A stretch of DNA of 64,000 nt, taken from positions 310,001 to 374,000 of the forward strand of contig JAUQQO010000010.1 in NCBI GenBank assembly GCA_030549795.1, read 5' to 3'. A program made the translations under genes and the position numbers. This stretch comes from Pseudomonadota bacterium (lineage in GTDB: Bacteria; Pseudomonadota; Alphaproteobacteria; Geminicoccales; Geminicoccaceae). The notes beneath the pieces are model-generated. The model saw nothing but the letters and a program-made list of their open reading frames with translations. It searched no databases and had not been told where the DNA came from. Shown one piece after another: positions 48,687-58,165 of the stretch. Position 1 is the first letter of the stretch. The number at the start of each line of letters is the position of its first letter.

Positions 48687-49240
48687 GTGCCTTCGCCCTT
48701 GGCGAGGCGCTCGAGAGCGGCGCGGTGCAACGCGGCCGATTCGGGAGAAAAGCAACAGAAGAGGACGCGCCGTGGCCAGCTCGCGCGCTCGAGAAAACGC
48801 GCCACCGTGCGCACCGCGATCGAAGCTGCCCGCTCCGCGGGAAAGCCGTAGATGCCGGTTGAGATGGCGGGAAAAGCGATGCTCTCGATCTCGTGGTCGA
48901 GCGCGAGCTCGAGTGACCGTCGATAGGCGGAAGCGAGCTTTTCGTCTTCACCGGCCGAGCCGCCGTGCCAAATTGGGCCAACGGCGTGGATGACCCACAG
49001 CGCCTTGAGGCCGAAGCCGGGCGTGATGACCGCATCGCCCGTGGCGCAATGGCCGATCTTGGCACAGGCCTTGGCGAGTTCGGGACCGGCGGCGCGGTGG
49101 ATCGCACCGCACACCCCGCCTCCCGGCGCGAGCCGCTCGTTGGCGGCGTTGACGATCGCCTCGACCTCAAGCGTGGTGATGTCGCCCTCGACCACCGTCA
49201 TCCGACGCAGCACGTCCGGGCTTGCCCCGCTGGCCGTCAT
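48683..49240 (-). CDS. Macro-domain protein (O-acetyl-ADP-ribose deacetylase, YmdB-like)
   Basis: A 185-residue stand-alone macro domain. Hallmarks are VEGDITTLEVEAIVNAANERL, the catalytic GGGVCGAIHRAAG loop, the CATGDAVITPGFGL strand-loop and the FPAISTGIYGFP diphosphate loop. Such proteins hydrolyse O-acetyl-ADP-ribose or remove ADP-ribose from targets. ATG 49240 is favoured, with GGAGG seven to eight bases upstream; ATG 49255 is possible. It is the first gene of a four-gene overlapping operon with sugar-acid kinases and aldolase, an unusual setting. Confidence 0.9.
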   Translation of the reverse strand: MTASGASPDVLRRMTVVEGDITTLEVEAIVNAANERLAPGGGVCGAIHRAAGPELAKACAKIGHCATGDAVITPGFGLKALWVIHAVGPIWHGGSAGEDEKLASAYRRSLELALDHEIESIAFPAISTGIYGFPAERAASIAVRTVARFLERASWPRRVLFCCFSPESAALHRAALERLAKGEGT

Positions 49241-49284
49241 CCCCCAACCTCCCATCCACGCCCGCCACTCTACCACGGGGTCGG

Positions 49285-50277
49285 ATGAGCCGAGGAGGGA
49301 TGATCGCGAGCGTCCCCGTCTATGTTTTGAGCGAGCGCCAGCGCCGCCGTCACAAGCTGCGCAACCTCGCCCAATCGGCGCTGCTGATCGCCGCTATGCT
49401 CGCGATCTTGGGCGTGTGCGCCTATGCGATCTGGGGGTGGAGCGGGGTCTTTTGGGCGCTGTTGTGGGCGGGTGTGTCGCTTGTGTTCGCGCCCAGCGTG
49501 GCACCGGAATGGGTGATGCGGGCCTATGGGGCCGTGCCCATACACCCGGCCGAGTTCCCGGAGGGCTATGACCTCCTGCGGCGGCTGAGCGCGCGTGCCG
49601 GGCTCGAGCGGGTGCCGAGGCTCTATTGGCTGCCTTCGGCGATTTTGAACGCCTTCGCCACCGGCCGGCGCGACCGGGCGGCGATCTGTCTCTCGGATGG
49701 CTTGTTGCGGGCATTGAGCCCGCGCGAGCTCGCCGGGGTCATCGCGCACGAGTTGAGCCACATTCGCAATGACGATCTGTGGATCATGGGCCTTGCCGAT
49801 CTCGTGAGTCGGATCACGAGCCTGCTCTCGTGGCTGGGGCAATTGTTGCTCTTGCTCAATTTGCCGTTCGTGCTCGCCGGCGAGGCCGTGGTTCCCTGGC
49901 ATGTGGTCCTGCTCTTGGTCTTCGCACCGACCATTGTCGGCCTGCTGCAACTGGCGCTCTCGCGCGCGCGAGAATTCGATGCCGATCTCGATGCCGCCGG
50001 TCTTACCGGAGATCCGAAGGGTCTGGCCTCGGCGCTCGCCAAGCTGGAGCGCTATCAGGGCCGGTACTGGGAGGAGATCTTCCTCCCCGGTCGGCGCATC
50101 CCGGTACCCTCGCTTCTGCGCACCCATCCGCCCACCGAGGAGCGGATCAAGCGGCTTTTGGATCTCTATGAACGGTTCGAGCCGGCTTTGGTGTTGCCGG
50201 CTCGGCTGAGCGTGCCGCCGCCGCGCCGCACCGTCCACGCGACCCCGCGCTGGCACTGGCCGGGCAGCTGGTACTGA
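49285..50277 (+). CDS. M48-family zinc metalloprotease (HtpX-like)
   Basis: A 330-residue membrane protease. Two hydrophobic segments (about 28-50 and 53-72) precede the catalytic part. The active site HELSH has His155, Glu156 and His159; the third ligand is the Glu in SRAREFDADL. Two more hydrophobic stretches (about 172-192 and 202-225) lie in between, as in HtpX. The C-terminal PSLLRTHPPTEERIKRLL is the M48 tail. ATG 49285 was chosen; ATG 49300 lies almost on top of GAGGAGG, too close. Divergent from the macro-domain operon by 44 bases. Predicted membrane-protein quality control. Confidence 0.88.
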   Translation: MSRGGMIASVPVYVLSERQRRRHKLRNLAQSALLIAAMLAILGVCAYAIWGWSGVFWALLWAGVSLVFAPSVAPEWVMRAYGAVPIHPAEFPEGYDLLRRLSARAGLERVPRLYWLPSAILNAFATGRRDRAAICLSDGLLRALSPRELAGVIAHELSHIRNDDLWIMGLADLVSRITSLLSWLGQLLLLLNLPFVLAGEAVVPWHVVLLLVFAPTIVGLLQLALSRAREFDADLDAAGLTGDPKGLASALAKLERYQGRYWEEIFLPGRRIPVPSLLRTHPPTEERIKRLLDLYERFEPALVLPARLSVPPPRRTVHATPRWHWPGSWY

Positions 50278-50428
50278 TGCGCCGGCACCACAGCGTGGCG
50301 CTCTCAGCTATGCATCATGCTTGCAGCTGTGTCGCGTTTGCGACATAGCGCGCGCGGGCCCGGAGGAAACGCCGAAGAAAAGCCGGCCGCTCTGCTGAGC
50401 GGACGGCAGGGGGCGCTCGTCCGGGTAG

Positions 50429-52846
50429 GTGCGAGCCGACGTGCAGAACCCGGACTTTCGCCCTCAAGCGATCGCGAGCGAAGCCGAGCGCGCGGCATTG
50501 GCGCGCGAGGCGCGGGCGCTGGCGGCGCGTCTTAGAGGCGTTGCCCGAGCCGGCGCGCGTCCCTGGTGGCTTGCCTGGCCAGCGCTCTTCACGGGATGGC
50601 TCGTGCTCGCCGCGCCTTGGATCTTGGGCGAGGCGGTGATCCCGTGGGACGCCAAAACCGAGTTCTATCCGACCCTCCGCTTCCTCGCCGCGGCCTGGCA
50701 CGCCGGTCAGTCGGCGCTGTGGAATCCCTTTGTCTTCGGTGGCTGGCCGCTCGTCGCCGATCCGCAATCGCTGTTCCTTGAGCCTCTCTTCGCGCTGCTC
50801 GCTCTTCTCGATCCCGCACCCAGCATGCAGCGGGCGGACGCGGTGCTGCTCGTGCACCTGCTGGTGCCCGGGGCGGGTGTGCTGTTGTGGTTTCGTACCC
50901 TCAACTGGCGTGCCGAAGGTGCGCTCCTTGCCGCCTTCATCGCCATGATCGGAGGCGTGGTCGGGGCTCGGCTGCAGCATGTCGGCCTCGTCCTCACCTA
51001 CGGCTGGCTCGTTCTCGCGCTCGCGCTGCTCGAACGGCTGCTCAAGCGCCCCTCGCTCCTCGCGGCGGCGGCCTTCGCCCCCGTCTGCGCCCTCATGCTC
51101 TTGGGGCGCAACCAGCTCGCGCTCTTGGGTGGCTGGACCCTTTTTGGCTTGTTCCTGCACCGCCTCGCGCAGGCCGAGCGGCCTGCTGCTTGGTTGCGCG
51201 AACGCTTTTGCGCGCTTGCGCTTGCGGGGGCGGTCGTCGTCGCTCTCTGCGCCGTCCCCTTTCTCTTGACGTTGCAGCTCGTCCAGCTCTCCAATCGCCC
51301 GACGATCGCGTTCGCGGAAGCCGCTCAAGGTTCGCTGCATCCCATCAATCTTTTGACACTCTTTGCCGCTGACTTTCTCGGATCTTTGGGCTCCCATCTC
51401 AATTATTGGGGACCGAACAGCCTTTTCTGGCAGTGCTGCGATCTCACCGACCGCGCGACCAACTTCCTCTATGTGGGAATAATTCCGTTCGCACTTCTCT
51501 TCTGGCACGGCCTCGTGCTGGGTCGCCTGCGCGATCGGGAGCTCCGCTTTTGGGTGCTGCTCGCGCTCGCTGCCCTTTTGTATGCGCTCGGCACGTACAC
51601 GCCCCTCTTTCGCTTGGCCTTCGATTGGTTGCCCGGAGTCGACCGCTTCCGTCGGCCGGCCGATGCCGCCTTCCTGTTCGTGTTCGCACTCGCCGTCCTC
51701 GCCGGCGCACTCTTGAACCGCGCTCTTGAGGAGCCCGCGCACGCGGCTGCGCGGGGCCGCGCCCTCGTCCTGTGCGCCGCCCTCGCCGCGGTCGTGGTTG
51801 CCGGGCTCGGCCTTGCCCACACGGTCGACGCCTTTGGACGGACCTGGCCCGTCGTCGCCACCGCACTCGTGCTCTTCGCACTCGCCGTTCGCGGCAGCCT
51901 CGAGTTGTGGCGCCGGCCGTGGCTCGCCGCGCTGTTGGTGGCGGCGACGGTGGTCGATCTGCGCCTGCACAACGTCGGCACGGCGCTCAATGCCGCCTCG
52001 GCGCAAGACCGCCGCGAACTCAACGCGATCGAAACGGGTGGGCTCGGTCCGTTGTTGACCTCGCTCGTTGAGGACGCGAGCGGCGGTGCGCTGAGGCCGC
52101 GGGTCGAGATGGTCGGGCTCGGGGGTTATTGGCAGAAGGCGTCGATCCTGTGGGGGATCGAAAATACCCTCGGTTATGGGCCGCTTCGGCTGCAGGCCTA
52201 TGGCGAACTGTTGGGGGTGGAGCAGAACAGCCACGGTCCGGTGCGCCGGTTCACGAGCTTCGCCCCCGGTTACACCGCGCCCCTCATGCGGCTTTTGGGA
52301 CCCCGGTTCCTCGTCACCACGGTCGAGCCCCAACAGCTCGACCCGCGCCTACCACCGGCGAGCCTGCCGCTCGTTGCGCGCCACGGCTCGGTGCGGATCT
52401 ATGAAAACCCTTGGGCCTTGCCGCGGGCGATGTTGATCCGCCGCGGCATCGTCTTGGACGAGGAACGCATCCGCGCGCATGGTCGCTGGCCGGCTTTAGA
52501 CCCCGAGCAGGCGGTGATCCTCGACCGCAAGCCGCCCGAGTGGAACCGCTGGGCGACACGGATCGACGGTTCGGTCGTCGAACCCGAAGTCGCGATCGTG
52601 CGTTATCGCACAACGGAAGTCCAGCTGCGTGCAGCCACCACCTACCGCGCCTTCCTGGTGCTCAACGATCTTTGGTATCCCGGCTGGGAGGTCGAGGTCG
52701 ACGGTCGCCCGGCTGAACTGTTGCGTGCCAACCTGCTGTTCCGGGCGGTCGCGTTGCCGCCCGGCCGCCATGACGTGACTTTTCGCTTCCGCCCCTTCTC
52801 GATCGCCAACTTGCGCGCGGCTCTCGGCTTCGCACGCGGCGCTTAG
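50429..52846 (+). CDS. YfhO-like polytopic membrane protein
   Basis: An 805-residue membrane protein with ten or more transmembrane helices between about 40 and 520, then a soluble extracytoplasmic domain of about 280 residues. The early loop WDAKTEFYPTLRFLAAAW and NPFVFGGWPLVADPQS carry the conserved acidic and Asn residues of YfhO/GT-C glycosyltransferase-like proteins. The late segment LNDLWYPGWEVEVDGRPAELLRANLLFRAVALPPG is characteristic of this family. It may add sugars to teichoic-like or O-antigen polymers; the acceptor is unknown. GTG 50429 or GTG 50441 could start it. Confidence 0.83.
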   Translation: MRADVQNPDFRPQAIASEAERAALAREARALAARLRGVARAGARPWWLAWPALFTGWLVLAAPWILGEAVIPWDAKTEFYPTLRFLAAAWHAGQSALWNPFVFGGWPLVADPQSLFLEPLFALLALLDPAPSMQRADAVLLVHLLVPGAGVLLWFRTLNWRAEGALLAAFIAMIGGVVGARLQHVGLVLTYGWLVLALALLERLLKRPSLLAAAAFAPVCALMLLGRNQLALLGGWTLFGLFLHRLAQAERPAAWLRERFCALALAGAVVVALCAVPFLLTLQLVQLSNRPTIAFAEAAQGSLHPINLLTLFAADFLGSLGSHLNYWGPNSLFWQCCDLTDRATNFLYVGIIPFALLFWHGLVLGRLRDRELRFWVLLALAALLYALGTYTPLFRLAFDWLPGVDRFRRPADAAFLFVFALAVLAGALLNRALEEPAHAAARGRALVLCAALAAVVVAGLGLAHTVDAFGRTWPVVATALVLFALAVRGSLELWRRPWLAALLVAATVVDLRLHNVGTALNAASAQDRRELNAIETGGLGPLLTSLVEDASGGALRPRVEMVGLGGYWQKASILWGIENTLGYGPLRLQAYGELLGVEQNSHGPVRRFTSFAPGYTAPLMRLLGPRFLVTTVEPQQLDPRLPPASLPLVARHGSVRIYENPWALPRAMLIRRGIVLDEERIRAHGRWPALDPEQAVILDRKPPEWNRWATRIDGSVVEPEVAIVRYRTTEVQLRAATTYRAFLVLNDLWYPGWEVEVDGRPAELLRANLLFRAVALPPGRHDVTFRFRPFSIANLRAALGFARGA

Positions 52847-52849
52847 CGC

Positions 52850-54691
52850 TCACGCTGCTGCTCGTTGACGCTCGCTTTCCCGCTCGAGCCCGGCTGTGAG
52901 CCGCTTCAACGCCGCCTCGTCCAGGGTTTCGGCCTGCAGGAGCTCTTGAGCGCAACGCTCGAGGATCTCACGGTTGCGCGAGAGAATCGAAAGCGCGCGC
53001 TCGAATTGCTGATCGACGATCCTGCGCACCGCGAGATCGATCTCGCGCGCCGTATCTTCACTGTAAATGCGCTCGAAAGTGAACTGCCCGGGAGCCGGCT
53101 GCAGGAACGGGCTGCGCTCGACATCGTAAGCGATCGAGCCCAACCGCTCGTCCATGCCGTAACGCGCGACGATGGCGCGCGCGATGTCGGTAGCGCGCAC
53201 GAGATCATCCGCTGCACCAGTGGAGAGATGGTCGAACACCAATTTTTCCGCGGCGCGCCCACCCAAGATCACGCAGATCTTATTGAGTAGTTCTTCTTTA
53301 GTCATAAGGAAGCGATCTTCGGTGGGCCGCTGGATCGTGTAACCGAGAGCTCCTACCCCCCGCGGCACGATCGAGACCTTGTGCACGACATCGGTGCCGG
53401 GAAGGGCGAGGGCGACGAGCGCATGGCCCATCTCGTGATAGGCGACGATCTCGCGTTCGCGCGGATTGAGCACGCGGTTGCGCTTTTCGAGGCCGGCAAC
53501 AATACGCTCGATGGCTTGCGTGAAGTCCTCCATCGTCACCGCCTCGGCCCGCCGCCGGGTGGCGAGAAGCGCCGCTTCGTTGACGAGGTTGGCAAGATCC
53601 GCACCCGAAAAGCCGGTGGTCATCGCCGCGATCTTTTCGATGTCCACATCAGGCGCCAAGAGTACTTTCTTGATGTGGACTTTGAGGATCTGGATCCGGC
53701 CGTTCTTGTCCGGCCGGTCAACCAAGACCTGTCGGTCGAAGCGACCGGCGCGCAGAAGAGCCGGATCAAGGATCTCGGGTCGGTTGGTGGCCCCCAACAG
53801 CACCACCCCTTCGGACGGATCGAAGCCGTCGAGCTCGGCCAAGAGTTGGTTCAAGGTCTGCTCGCGCTCGTCGTGCCCGCCGATGCCGGTGAGCGTGCTG
53901 CGCGCGCGGCCGAGCGCGTCGAGCTCGTCGATGAAGATGATGGCCGGTGCCGCCTTGCGCGCCTGCTCGAAGAGATCGCGCACGCGCGCTGCGCCCACGC
54001 CCACGAACATCTCGACGAATTCGGAGCCCGAAATCGAGAAGAAGGGCACACCCGCTTCGCCGGCAACCGCGCGCGCGAGCAGAGTCTTACCGGTACCCGG
54101 AGGTCCCACGAGCAAAATACCCTTGGGAATGCGCGCGCCGAGCCGGCCATATTCTTTGGGATTTTTGAGAAACTCGACGATTTCTTTGAGTTCGGCTTTA
54201 GCCTCGTCGACCCCGGCGACGTCGTCGAAGGTCACTTTGGTGTCTTTTTCAACATAGACCTTGGCCTTGGAGCGGCCGACCGACATGAGGCCGCCGATCC
54301 CCTGCCGCTCGGCGAAACGGCGGAAGATGAAGGCCCAAATCGCGAAAAAGACGAGGACCGGAACAACCCAAGACAAAATATCGCGTAAAAACGTGCTCTC
54401 CACGACGCCAGTGAACTGTACTCCGCGTTTGGCGAGATCGTTGGCGATGGCGGGATCGACACGAGGAGTGACGAACTGCGTCTTTCCTGCCTGCGGTTCT
54501 TTGAAAAAGCCGGTGATGTACTGCTCACCGACGGCGATCCGGTCGACGAGGCCCTTGTCGAGATATTCGAGGAACTCGGAATAAGGGATGACTTCGGTGG
54601 TGCGCATCTCCCGCCACCAGCCCTGGAAGAGCAGGAGGAGGAGGGCCGCCGCCACCACGTACCACAGGTTCAGCTGTTGCTTTTTGTCCAC
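52850..54691 (-). CDS. ftsH: ATP-dependent zinc metalloprotease FtsH
   Basis: A 613-residue membrane-anchored AAA protease. TM1 is about 10-24 and TM2 about 104-123 flank a short periplasmic domain. Walker A is GPPGTGKT at 196-203, Walker [12 protein letters not shown], the second-region-of-homology arginine fingers are in [17 protein letters not shown], and the zinc site HEMGH has His419, Glu420 and His423. The periplasmic part and N-terminus differ from the usual single alphaproteobacterial FtsH next to tilS, so this could be a paralogue. GTG 54691 follows GGAG. It is convergent with the YfhO-like gene. Confidence 0.95.
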   Translation of the reverse strand: MDKKQQLNLWYVVAAALLLLLFQGWWREMRTTEVIPYSEFLEYLDKGLVDRIAVGEQYITGFFKEPQAGKTQFVTPRVDPAIANDLAKRGVQFTGVVESTFLRDILSWVVPVLVFFAIWAFIFRRFAERQGIGGLMSVGRSKAKVYVEKDTKVTFDDVAGVDEAKAELKEIVEFLKNPKEYGRLGARIPKGILLVGPPGTGKTLLARAVAGEAGVPFFSISGSEFVEMFVGVGAARVRDLFEQARKAAPAIIFIDELDALGRARSTLTGIGGHDEREQTLNQLLAELDGFDPSEGVVLLGATNRPEILDPALLRAGRFDRQVLVDRPDKNGRIQILKVHIKKVLLAPDVDIEKIAAMTTGFSGADLANLVNEAALLATRRRAEAVTMEDFTQAIERIVAGLEKRNRVLNPREREIVAYHEMGHALVALALPGTDVVHKVSIVPRGVGALGYTIQRPTEDRFLMTKEELLNKICVILGGRAAEKLVFDHLSTGAADDLVRATDIARAIVARYGMDERLGSIAYDVERSPFLQPAPGQFTFERIYSEDTAREIDLAVRRIVDQQFERALSILSRNREILERCAQELLQAETLDEAALKRLTAGLERESERQRAAA

Positions 54692-54764
54692 GATCCGTCA
54701 CTCCGCGGACCGATGCCGGCATGCGCCTAGATAAGCGACACCGAGCGCGCTGCCCAGACGCCGT

Positions 54765-57449
54765 TCAGCTGCAGCGCCCGAGCAGCTCCTTGAGGCGATA
54801 GACGAGCTCGAGCGCGGCTTTGGGCGAAAGCTCGTCGGGGTCGATTTCGGCCAACAGCTTCTCAAGCGGCGACGGCTCCGGCGGCGGAGGCGGATCGCGA
54901 TCGACAAAACGCGCCGCTGCGGCAGCGAACAGCGGCAAGTCTTCGGCTAAGCGCGCGGTCGGCGAGCGCGGCTCGCTCGCCTCGAGCAGCCGCAACAGTT
55001 GCTCGGCCCGTCGCACAACCGAAAGAGGTAGACCCGCGAGCCGTGCGACGTGGATGCCGTAGGAACGGTCGGCTGCGCCTTTGATGACCTCGTGTAAGAA
55101 GATCACCTCTCCCTGCCATTCCTTGACCTTGACCGTATGGTTGGAAAGGGCCGGCAGCCGCGCAGCGAGCGCCGTGAGCTCGTGGAAGTGGGTGGCGAAG
55201 AGACCCAAGCAGCGATTGACATCGTGCAGATGCTCAAGGACCGCCCAGGCGAGCGAGAGCCCGTCCCAGGTGGCGGTGCCGCGCCCGATCTCGTCGAGGA
55301 TGACGAACGAACGCGGGCCAGCCTGATTTAAAATGGTCGCGGTCTCGACCATCTCGACCATGAAGGTCGAGCGGCCGCGCGCAAGGTCATCAGAAGCGCC
55401 CACCCGCGAGAAGATCCGATCAACCAAGCCGATCTCGGCCTCTTCCGCGGGAACGAAGCTGCCCATTTGCGCGAGCACGAGGATGAGCGCGCACTGGCGC
55501 AGGAAGGTCGACTTGCCGGCCATGTTGGGACCGGTCACAAGCCACAGCCGATCCTTGGGCCCAAGCTCGAGATCGTTGGCCACGAAGGGCACGTGTTTGG
55601 CCTCAAGAGCCGCTTCCACCACCGGATGGCGGCCGCCCTTGATGCGGATGCGGGGCTCGTCATCGAGGTGCGGCCGAGACCAGCGGCGGGTATGGGCGAG
55701 CTCGGCGAGCGCCGAAGCGACGTCGAGCTCGGCGAGGACGGCTGCGGTGCGGGCGAGCGCCTCGGCCGCCTGCACCACCTGCGCGCGCAGCTCTTCGAAG
55801 ATGCGCAGCTCGATGGCGAGCGCGTTTTCGGCCGCGGTGGCGATCTTGTGGGCGAGCTCGGAGAGCTCGGGCGTACCAAAACGGCTCGCTCCCGCCATGC
55901 TCTGCCGAAGCCCGAAGCTCTTGGGTACTTTGGCGAGCTGGCTTTGCGGCACCTCGACGAACCAGCCCAAGACTTGGTTGTGGCGGATCTTGAGCGAGGC
56001 GATGCCGGTCTCGGCACGATAGCGGGCCTCGAGTTCGGCCAGGTGCCGGTGTCCCTCGTCGCGCAGCGAGCGTTCCTGGTCGAGCTCGGGATCGGCACCG
56101 GGGCGCACAAGACCGCCGTCGCGGGCATGCAGCGGCGGCTCGTCGACCAAGAACTGCGCAAGCCGCAAGCGCAGCTCCTCAAGATCGGGGATTTCGGCCG
56201 CGAGTGCAGCCACCGCCGGAGCGGCCGTGGCGAGCCGCGCAGCGAGGCTGCGCGCGGTGCCAAGCCCCTCGCGGATGGCAGCGAGATCGCGGGGACCGCC
56301 ACGACCCAAGGAGAGCCGCGCAAGCGCCCGCTCGAGATCGGGAACGCGGGAAAGCTCGCTGCGCACATGGGCGCGCAAGGCCGGGTCGTCCACAAACGCC
56401 TGGATGCGATCGAGGCGGGTGCGGATGGTCTCGAGATCACAAGACGGCGCCATCAGCCGCTCGGCGAGAAGACGCGCCCCTGCGGCGGTGCGCGTGCGGT
56501 CGAGCACCGCGAGCAGGCTCGTCCCCGGATCTCCGGAAAGCGAGCGGGTGAGCTCGAGATTGCGCCGTGTCGCCGGGTCCATCTCGAGCAACGTTTTGGG
56601 GGCGATGCGCCGCGGGCGGGCAAGCCGCGGCAGGCTGCCTTTTTGGGTGAGCTCGAGATAATCCACAAGAGCGCCCGCCGCGGCCAGCTCGGCATCGGAG
56701 AAACTGCCGAAGGATTCGACCGTGGCGACGGCGAAGCAGGCGCACAGCCGCGCCCGCGCCGCCTCCAAGCCGAAGGCCTCCGCCCGCAGCGGGGTGACGC
56801 GGTCGCGGAACTCGCCGAGTGCTGTTACGACTTCCGGCGTGTTCAAAAGCGGTTCGGCGAGGAGCAACTCGCCCGGCTCGAGGCGGGCGAGAAGCGCCGG
56901 GATGCGACGCGGTTCGGTGGGTTCGGTGCAGAAGTCACCGGTGGAGATGTCGACCCAGGCAGCGCCCCACGTCCGCTGGGCGAAGGCGAGGGCGAGAAGA
57001 TAGTTGTGGCGGCGGGCTTCGAGCAGACCATCTTCGGTGAGCGTTCCGGGCGTGACGATGCGCACCACGGCCCGCTCGAGGAGTTTACGGCCGGGGCGTT
57101 TGCGGGCCTCCTCAGGATCCTCCACCTGTTCGCAGATCGCCACTTTGCGGCCACGGCGAATGAGTTTGGCGATATAGGGTTCGGCGTTGTGCGCCGGCAC
57201 CCCGCACATCGGGATGTCCTGGCCCAAATGACGACCGCGTCGGGTGAGGGCGATATCCAGTAGCGGTGCCGCTTCGATGGCGTCCTCGAAGAAGAGCTCG
57301 TAGAAGTCGCCCATGCGAAAGAACAGCAGGGCGTCCGGATGGGCCGCCTTGAGCTGTTGGTACTGGGTGATCATCGGCGTGCCGAGCGTGCTCGCTGTGG
57401 GTGCGCGCGCGGTCACGCCTTCGTCGCCGTTCCGTCCTTGAGCGCTCAC
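54765..57449 (-). CDS. mutS: DNA mismatch repair protein MutS
   Basis: An 894-residue mismatch-recognition ATPase. The mismatch-wedging FYE motif is in [10 protein letters not shown] near 46-55, followed by connector, lever and clamp domains. The ATPase domain has Walker [10 protein letters not shown], the STFMVEM signature, Walker [18 protein letters not shown] and the ATHFHEL histidine. The C-terminal part ([20 protein letters not shown]) is the dimerisation helix pair. GTG 57449 starts it; ATG 57374 in frame is an alternative. It lies 73 bases upstream of ftsH on the same strand. Confidence 0.96.
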   Translation of the reverse strand: MSAQGRNGDEGVTARAPTASTLGTPMITQYQQLKAAHPDALLFFRMGDFYELFFEDAIEAAPLLDIALTRRGRHLGQDIPMCGVPAHNAEPYIAKLIRRGRKVAICEQVEDPEEARKRPGRKLLERAVVRIVTPGTLTEDGLLEARRHNYLLALAFAQRTWGAAWVDISTGDFCTEPTEPRRIPALLARLEPGELLLAEPLLNTPEVVTALGEFRDRVTPLRAEAFGLEAARARLCACFAVATVESFGSFSDAELAAAGALVDYLELTQKGSLPRLARPRRIAPKTLLEMDPATRRNLELTRSLSGDPGTSLLAVLDRTRTAAGARLLAERLMAPSCDLETIRTRLDRIQAFVDDPALRAHVRSELSRVPDLERALARLSLGRGGPRDLAAIREGLGTARSLAARLATAAPAVAALAAEIPDLEELRLRLAQFLVDEPPLHARDGGLVRPGADPELDQERSLRDEGHRHLAELEARYRAETGIASLKIRHNQVLGWFVEVPQSQLAKVPKSFGLRQSMAGASRFGTPELSELAHKIATAAENALAIELRIFEELRAQVVQAAEALARTAAVLAELDVASALAELAHTRRWSRPHLDDEPRIRIKGGRHPVVEAALEAKHVPFVANDLELGPKDRLWLVTGPNMAGKSTFLRQCALILVLAQMGSFVPAEEAEIGLVDRIFSRVGASDDLARGRSTFMVEMVETATILNQAGPRSFVILDEIGRGTATWDGLSLAWAVLEHLHDVNRCLGLFATHFHELTALAARLPALSNHTVKVKEWQGEVIFLHEVIKGAADRSYGIHVARLAGLPLSVVRRAEQLLRLLEASEPRSPTARLAEDLPLFAAAAARFVDRDPPPPPEPSPLEKLLAEIDPDELSPKAALELVYRLKELLGRCS

Positions 57450-57484
57450 GACAATCGCGGATCCTCGAGTTTGGGCTATTGGGG

Positions 57485-57513
57485 TTGACCAGAACTCGCT
57501 TAACGGTTGAAAT
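57485..57513 (+). promoter_or_regulatory. Sigma-70-type promoter for the unknown gene upstream of pbpC's end
   Basis: TTGACC (57485-57490) and TGAAAT (57508-57513) are separated by exactly 17 bases, pointing rightwards from the mutS/unknown-gene divergence. It is one of the better promoter matches in this GC-rich window. It supports transcription of the otherwise orphan plus-strand gene, with a leader of about 115 bases. Confidence 0.5.
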
Positions 57514-57637
57514 AGGTGGGCGAAGGCAGCTCAACGGCGACGCTTCGCGACCAGAGGCCAACGAAAGGGTGCTCGCGCATGACGAACGTGGATCCGTGCG
57601 AACCGAAGTTGCCGCGGTCGCCGACGATCGACGGGCG

Positions 57638-58165
57638 ATGAGCGCCGATCTGGCGCAGCTCTCGGCTATGCTCGCGGCCGCGCTGCCGAGGGAGTGGCGG
57701 TCGGCGCTCGTGGCGGCCGAAGACCTCGCACAGCGGCTTCGATATCTCAATTGGTCCGAGCGGGCGAGTGTGCTCGACGGCTATTTGTGGGCGCAGGCGC
57801 GCGAACGGCTTTCCACCGACAGCGTGACGGCGGTGGTCAACCGGCATGCCGAAGTGTTCCGGCCCGGCCATCCGAGCCGAACTTATGCGCTCTGGTGCCA
57901 GAGTATCCTCACCGGTGTGCTGATCTTGTTGGAAGAAGCGGGCCCCATCACCTGCGCGCCCCAGGCCTTGACCTGTCTTCTCTCCGCCGCCGCGGAGCAT
58001 CGCCGATTGGTGGATGCTTGGCTCGCCGAAACGACACCCGAGCAGCTGCAGCGCGAACTCTCGCGCCTGCCCGGATATGCTTTCTTGCTGCTCACCTTGT
58101 GCCCCAACGACACCGCCGAGAGCTTCATGGCGCGGGACGCGTTCTGGACGGCGATGTTGGGCTAA
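57638..58165 (+). CDS. Hypothetical helical protein
   Basis: A 175-residue cytosolic-looking protein of unknown family, predicted almost entirely alpha-helical. Trp and Leu-rich helices (LPREWRSALVAAEDLAQRLR, SERASVLDGYLWAQ, RTYALWCQSILTGVLILLEE) and three or four Cys (CAPQALTCLLS, TLCPND) stand out. ATG 57638 is the most conservative start; GTG 57569 or 57596 in frame would extend it. A good promoter lies 125 bases upstream. Its last 41 bases overlap the end of pbpC on the other strand. Function unknown. Confidence 0.55.
   Translation: MSADLAQLSAMLAAALPREWRSALVAAEDLAQRLRYLNWSERASVLDGYLWAQARERLSTDSVTAVVNRHAEVFRPGHPSRTYALWCQSILTGVLILLEEAGPITCAPQALTCLLSAAAEHRRLVDAWLAETTPEQLQRELSRLPGYAFLLLTLCPNDTAESFMARDAFWTAMLG

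Noticed and set aside
50315-52333. Very long minus-strand reading frame (672 codons) opposite the YfhO-like gene
   Set aside because: Its translation is charged, Arg/Glu/Gly-rich and fits no family, while the opposite strand encodes a clear membrane protein. Long antisense frames are expected in DNA this GC-rich.
55467-57263. Plus-strand frame of 598 codons opposite mutS
   Set aside because: MutS motifs on the minus strand explain the coding signal; the antisense translation has no recognisable domain.
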